DNA of 6,031 nt, taken from JBHIBA01 sp046758845 (GTDB lineage: Bacteria > UBA8248 > JACPRG01 > G963555815). Both the position numbers and the translations under genes were made by a program. The DNA lies in contig JBHIBA010000290.1 in the NCBI GenBank assembly GCA_046758845.1, forward strand, positions 1 through 6,031, in the 5' to 3' direction. This document shows positions 5,966-6,031 of this stretch, one piece after another (position 1 is the stretch's first letter; every line of letters begins with the position of its first letter). Under the pieces are notes generated by a model. It saw only the letters and a list, made by a program, of their open reading frames with translations, was not told the DNA's origin and ran no database searches.

Positions 5966-6010
5966 ATTGACCAGGCACGCCAGTGCGGAAACCTGACGCG
6001 GTGCGTCCGC
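5966..6010 (+). repeat. 45-nt structured dispersed repeat, copy 2
   Basis: This is the same-orientation partner of 980-1024 (41 of 45 identical). Stems are GCAC-GCCA-GTGC (5975-5986) and GACGC-GGT-GCGTC (5995-6007), joined by a GGAAACCT linker. Here the 23-nt G-rich repeat follows directly, whereas in copy 1 it lies about 200 nt away. Confidence 0.75.
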
Positions 6011-6031
6011 CCCCCTGGACCCCCTGAAAAA
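6009..6031 (-). repeat. 23-nt G-rich repeat, copy 2, reaching the window edge
   Basis: On the minus strand it reads TTTTTCAGGGGG then TCCAGGGGGGC. It agrees with 1228-1250 at 21 of 23 positions. It may continue past the end of the window. Confidence 0.6.

Overview
The window looks like chromosome from an uncultivated or little-studied GC-rich bacterium. It carries a core leftward gene cluster, trpS-ileS-lspA (4766-5758, 1898-4729 and 1364-1885, all minus strand), and one rightward accessory gene of unknown function at 151-822. Hand counts of sample lines give the core genes mostly 62-68% GC and the accessory gene about 50%. The lineage cannot be fixed from the sequence. An ileS-lspA pair is common in many bacterial phyla. 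The TrpRS carries a four-cysteine motif of the kind that binds an iron-sulfur cluster in Thermotoga TrpRS. A well-known short environmental repeat (1301-1321) also occurs, and neither clue decides the phylum.

Layout, left to right. Positions 1-150 hold a long perfect-armed hairpin (8-57) and a candidate sigma70-type promoter (96-124) for the 223-residue one-helix membrane protein at 151-822. Positions 823-1363 lie between convergent genes and contain no credible gene. They are packed with inverted repeats, G/C homopolymer runs and dispersed-repeat copies. lspA, ileS and trpS then fill 1364-5758 with short gaps of 12 and 36 nt, as in one operon. A strong-looking promoter at 5828-5856 drives it leftward. 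That promoter overlaps the most upstream possible trpS start codon (GTG at 5827), so the real start is most likely the TTG at 5758, which has its own Shine-Dalgarno sequence. The right edge (5857-6031) is non-coding and ends in a second copy of two repeats already seen at 980-1250.

How the genes work together: TrpRS and IleRS charge tRNA-Trp and tRNA-Ile for translation. LspA is the inner-membrane signal peptidase II that matures lipoproteins. Its gene follows ileS closely enough for coupled expression. The accessory gene has no visible functional link to them.

No clearly new biological system is visible. The points most worth checking are: (i) a 45-nt structured repeat found on both sides of the operon (980-1024 and 5966-6010), whose four differences leave both predicted stems intact; (ii) a second, inverted repeat pair (1228-1250 and 6009-6031); (iii) a roughly 210-bp low-GC patch with different codon choice inside the 3' part of ileS; (iv) the likely iron-sulfur TrpRS; and (v) the compositionally foreign unknown gene at 151-822.
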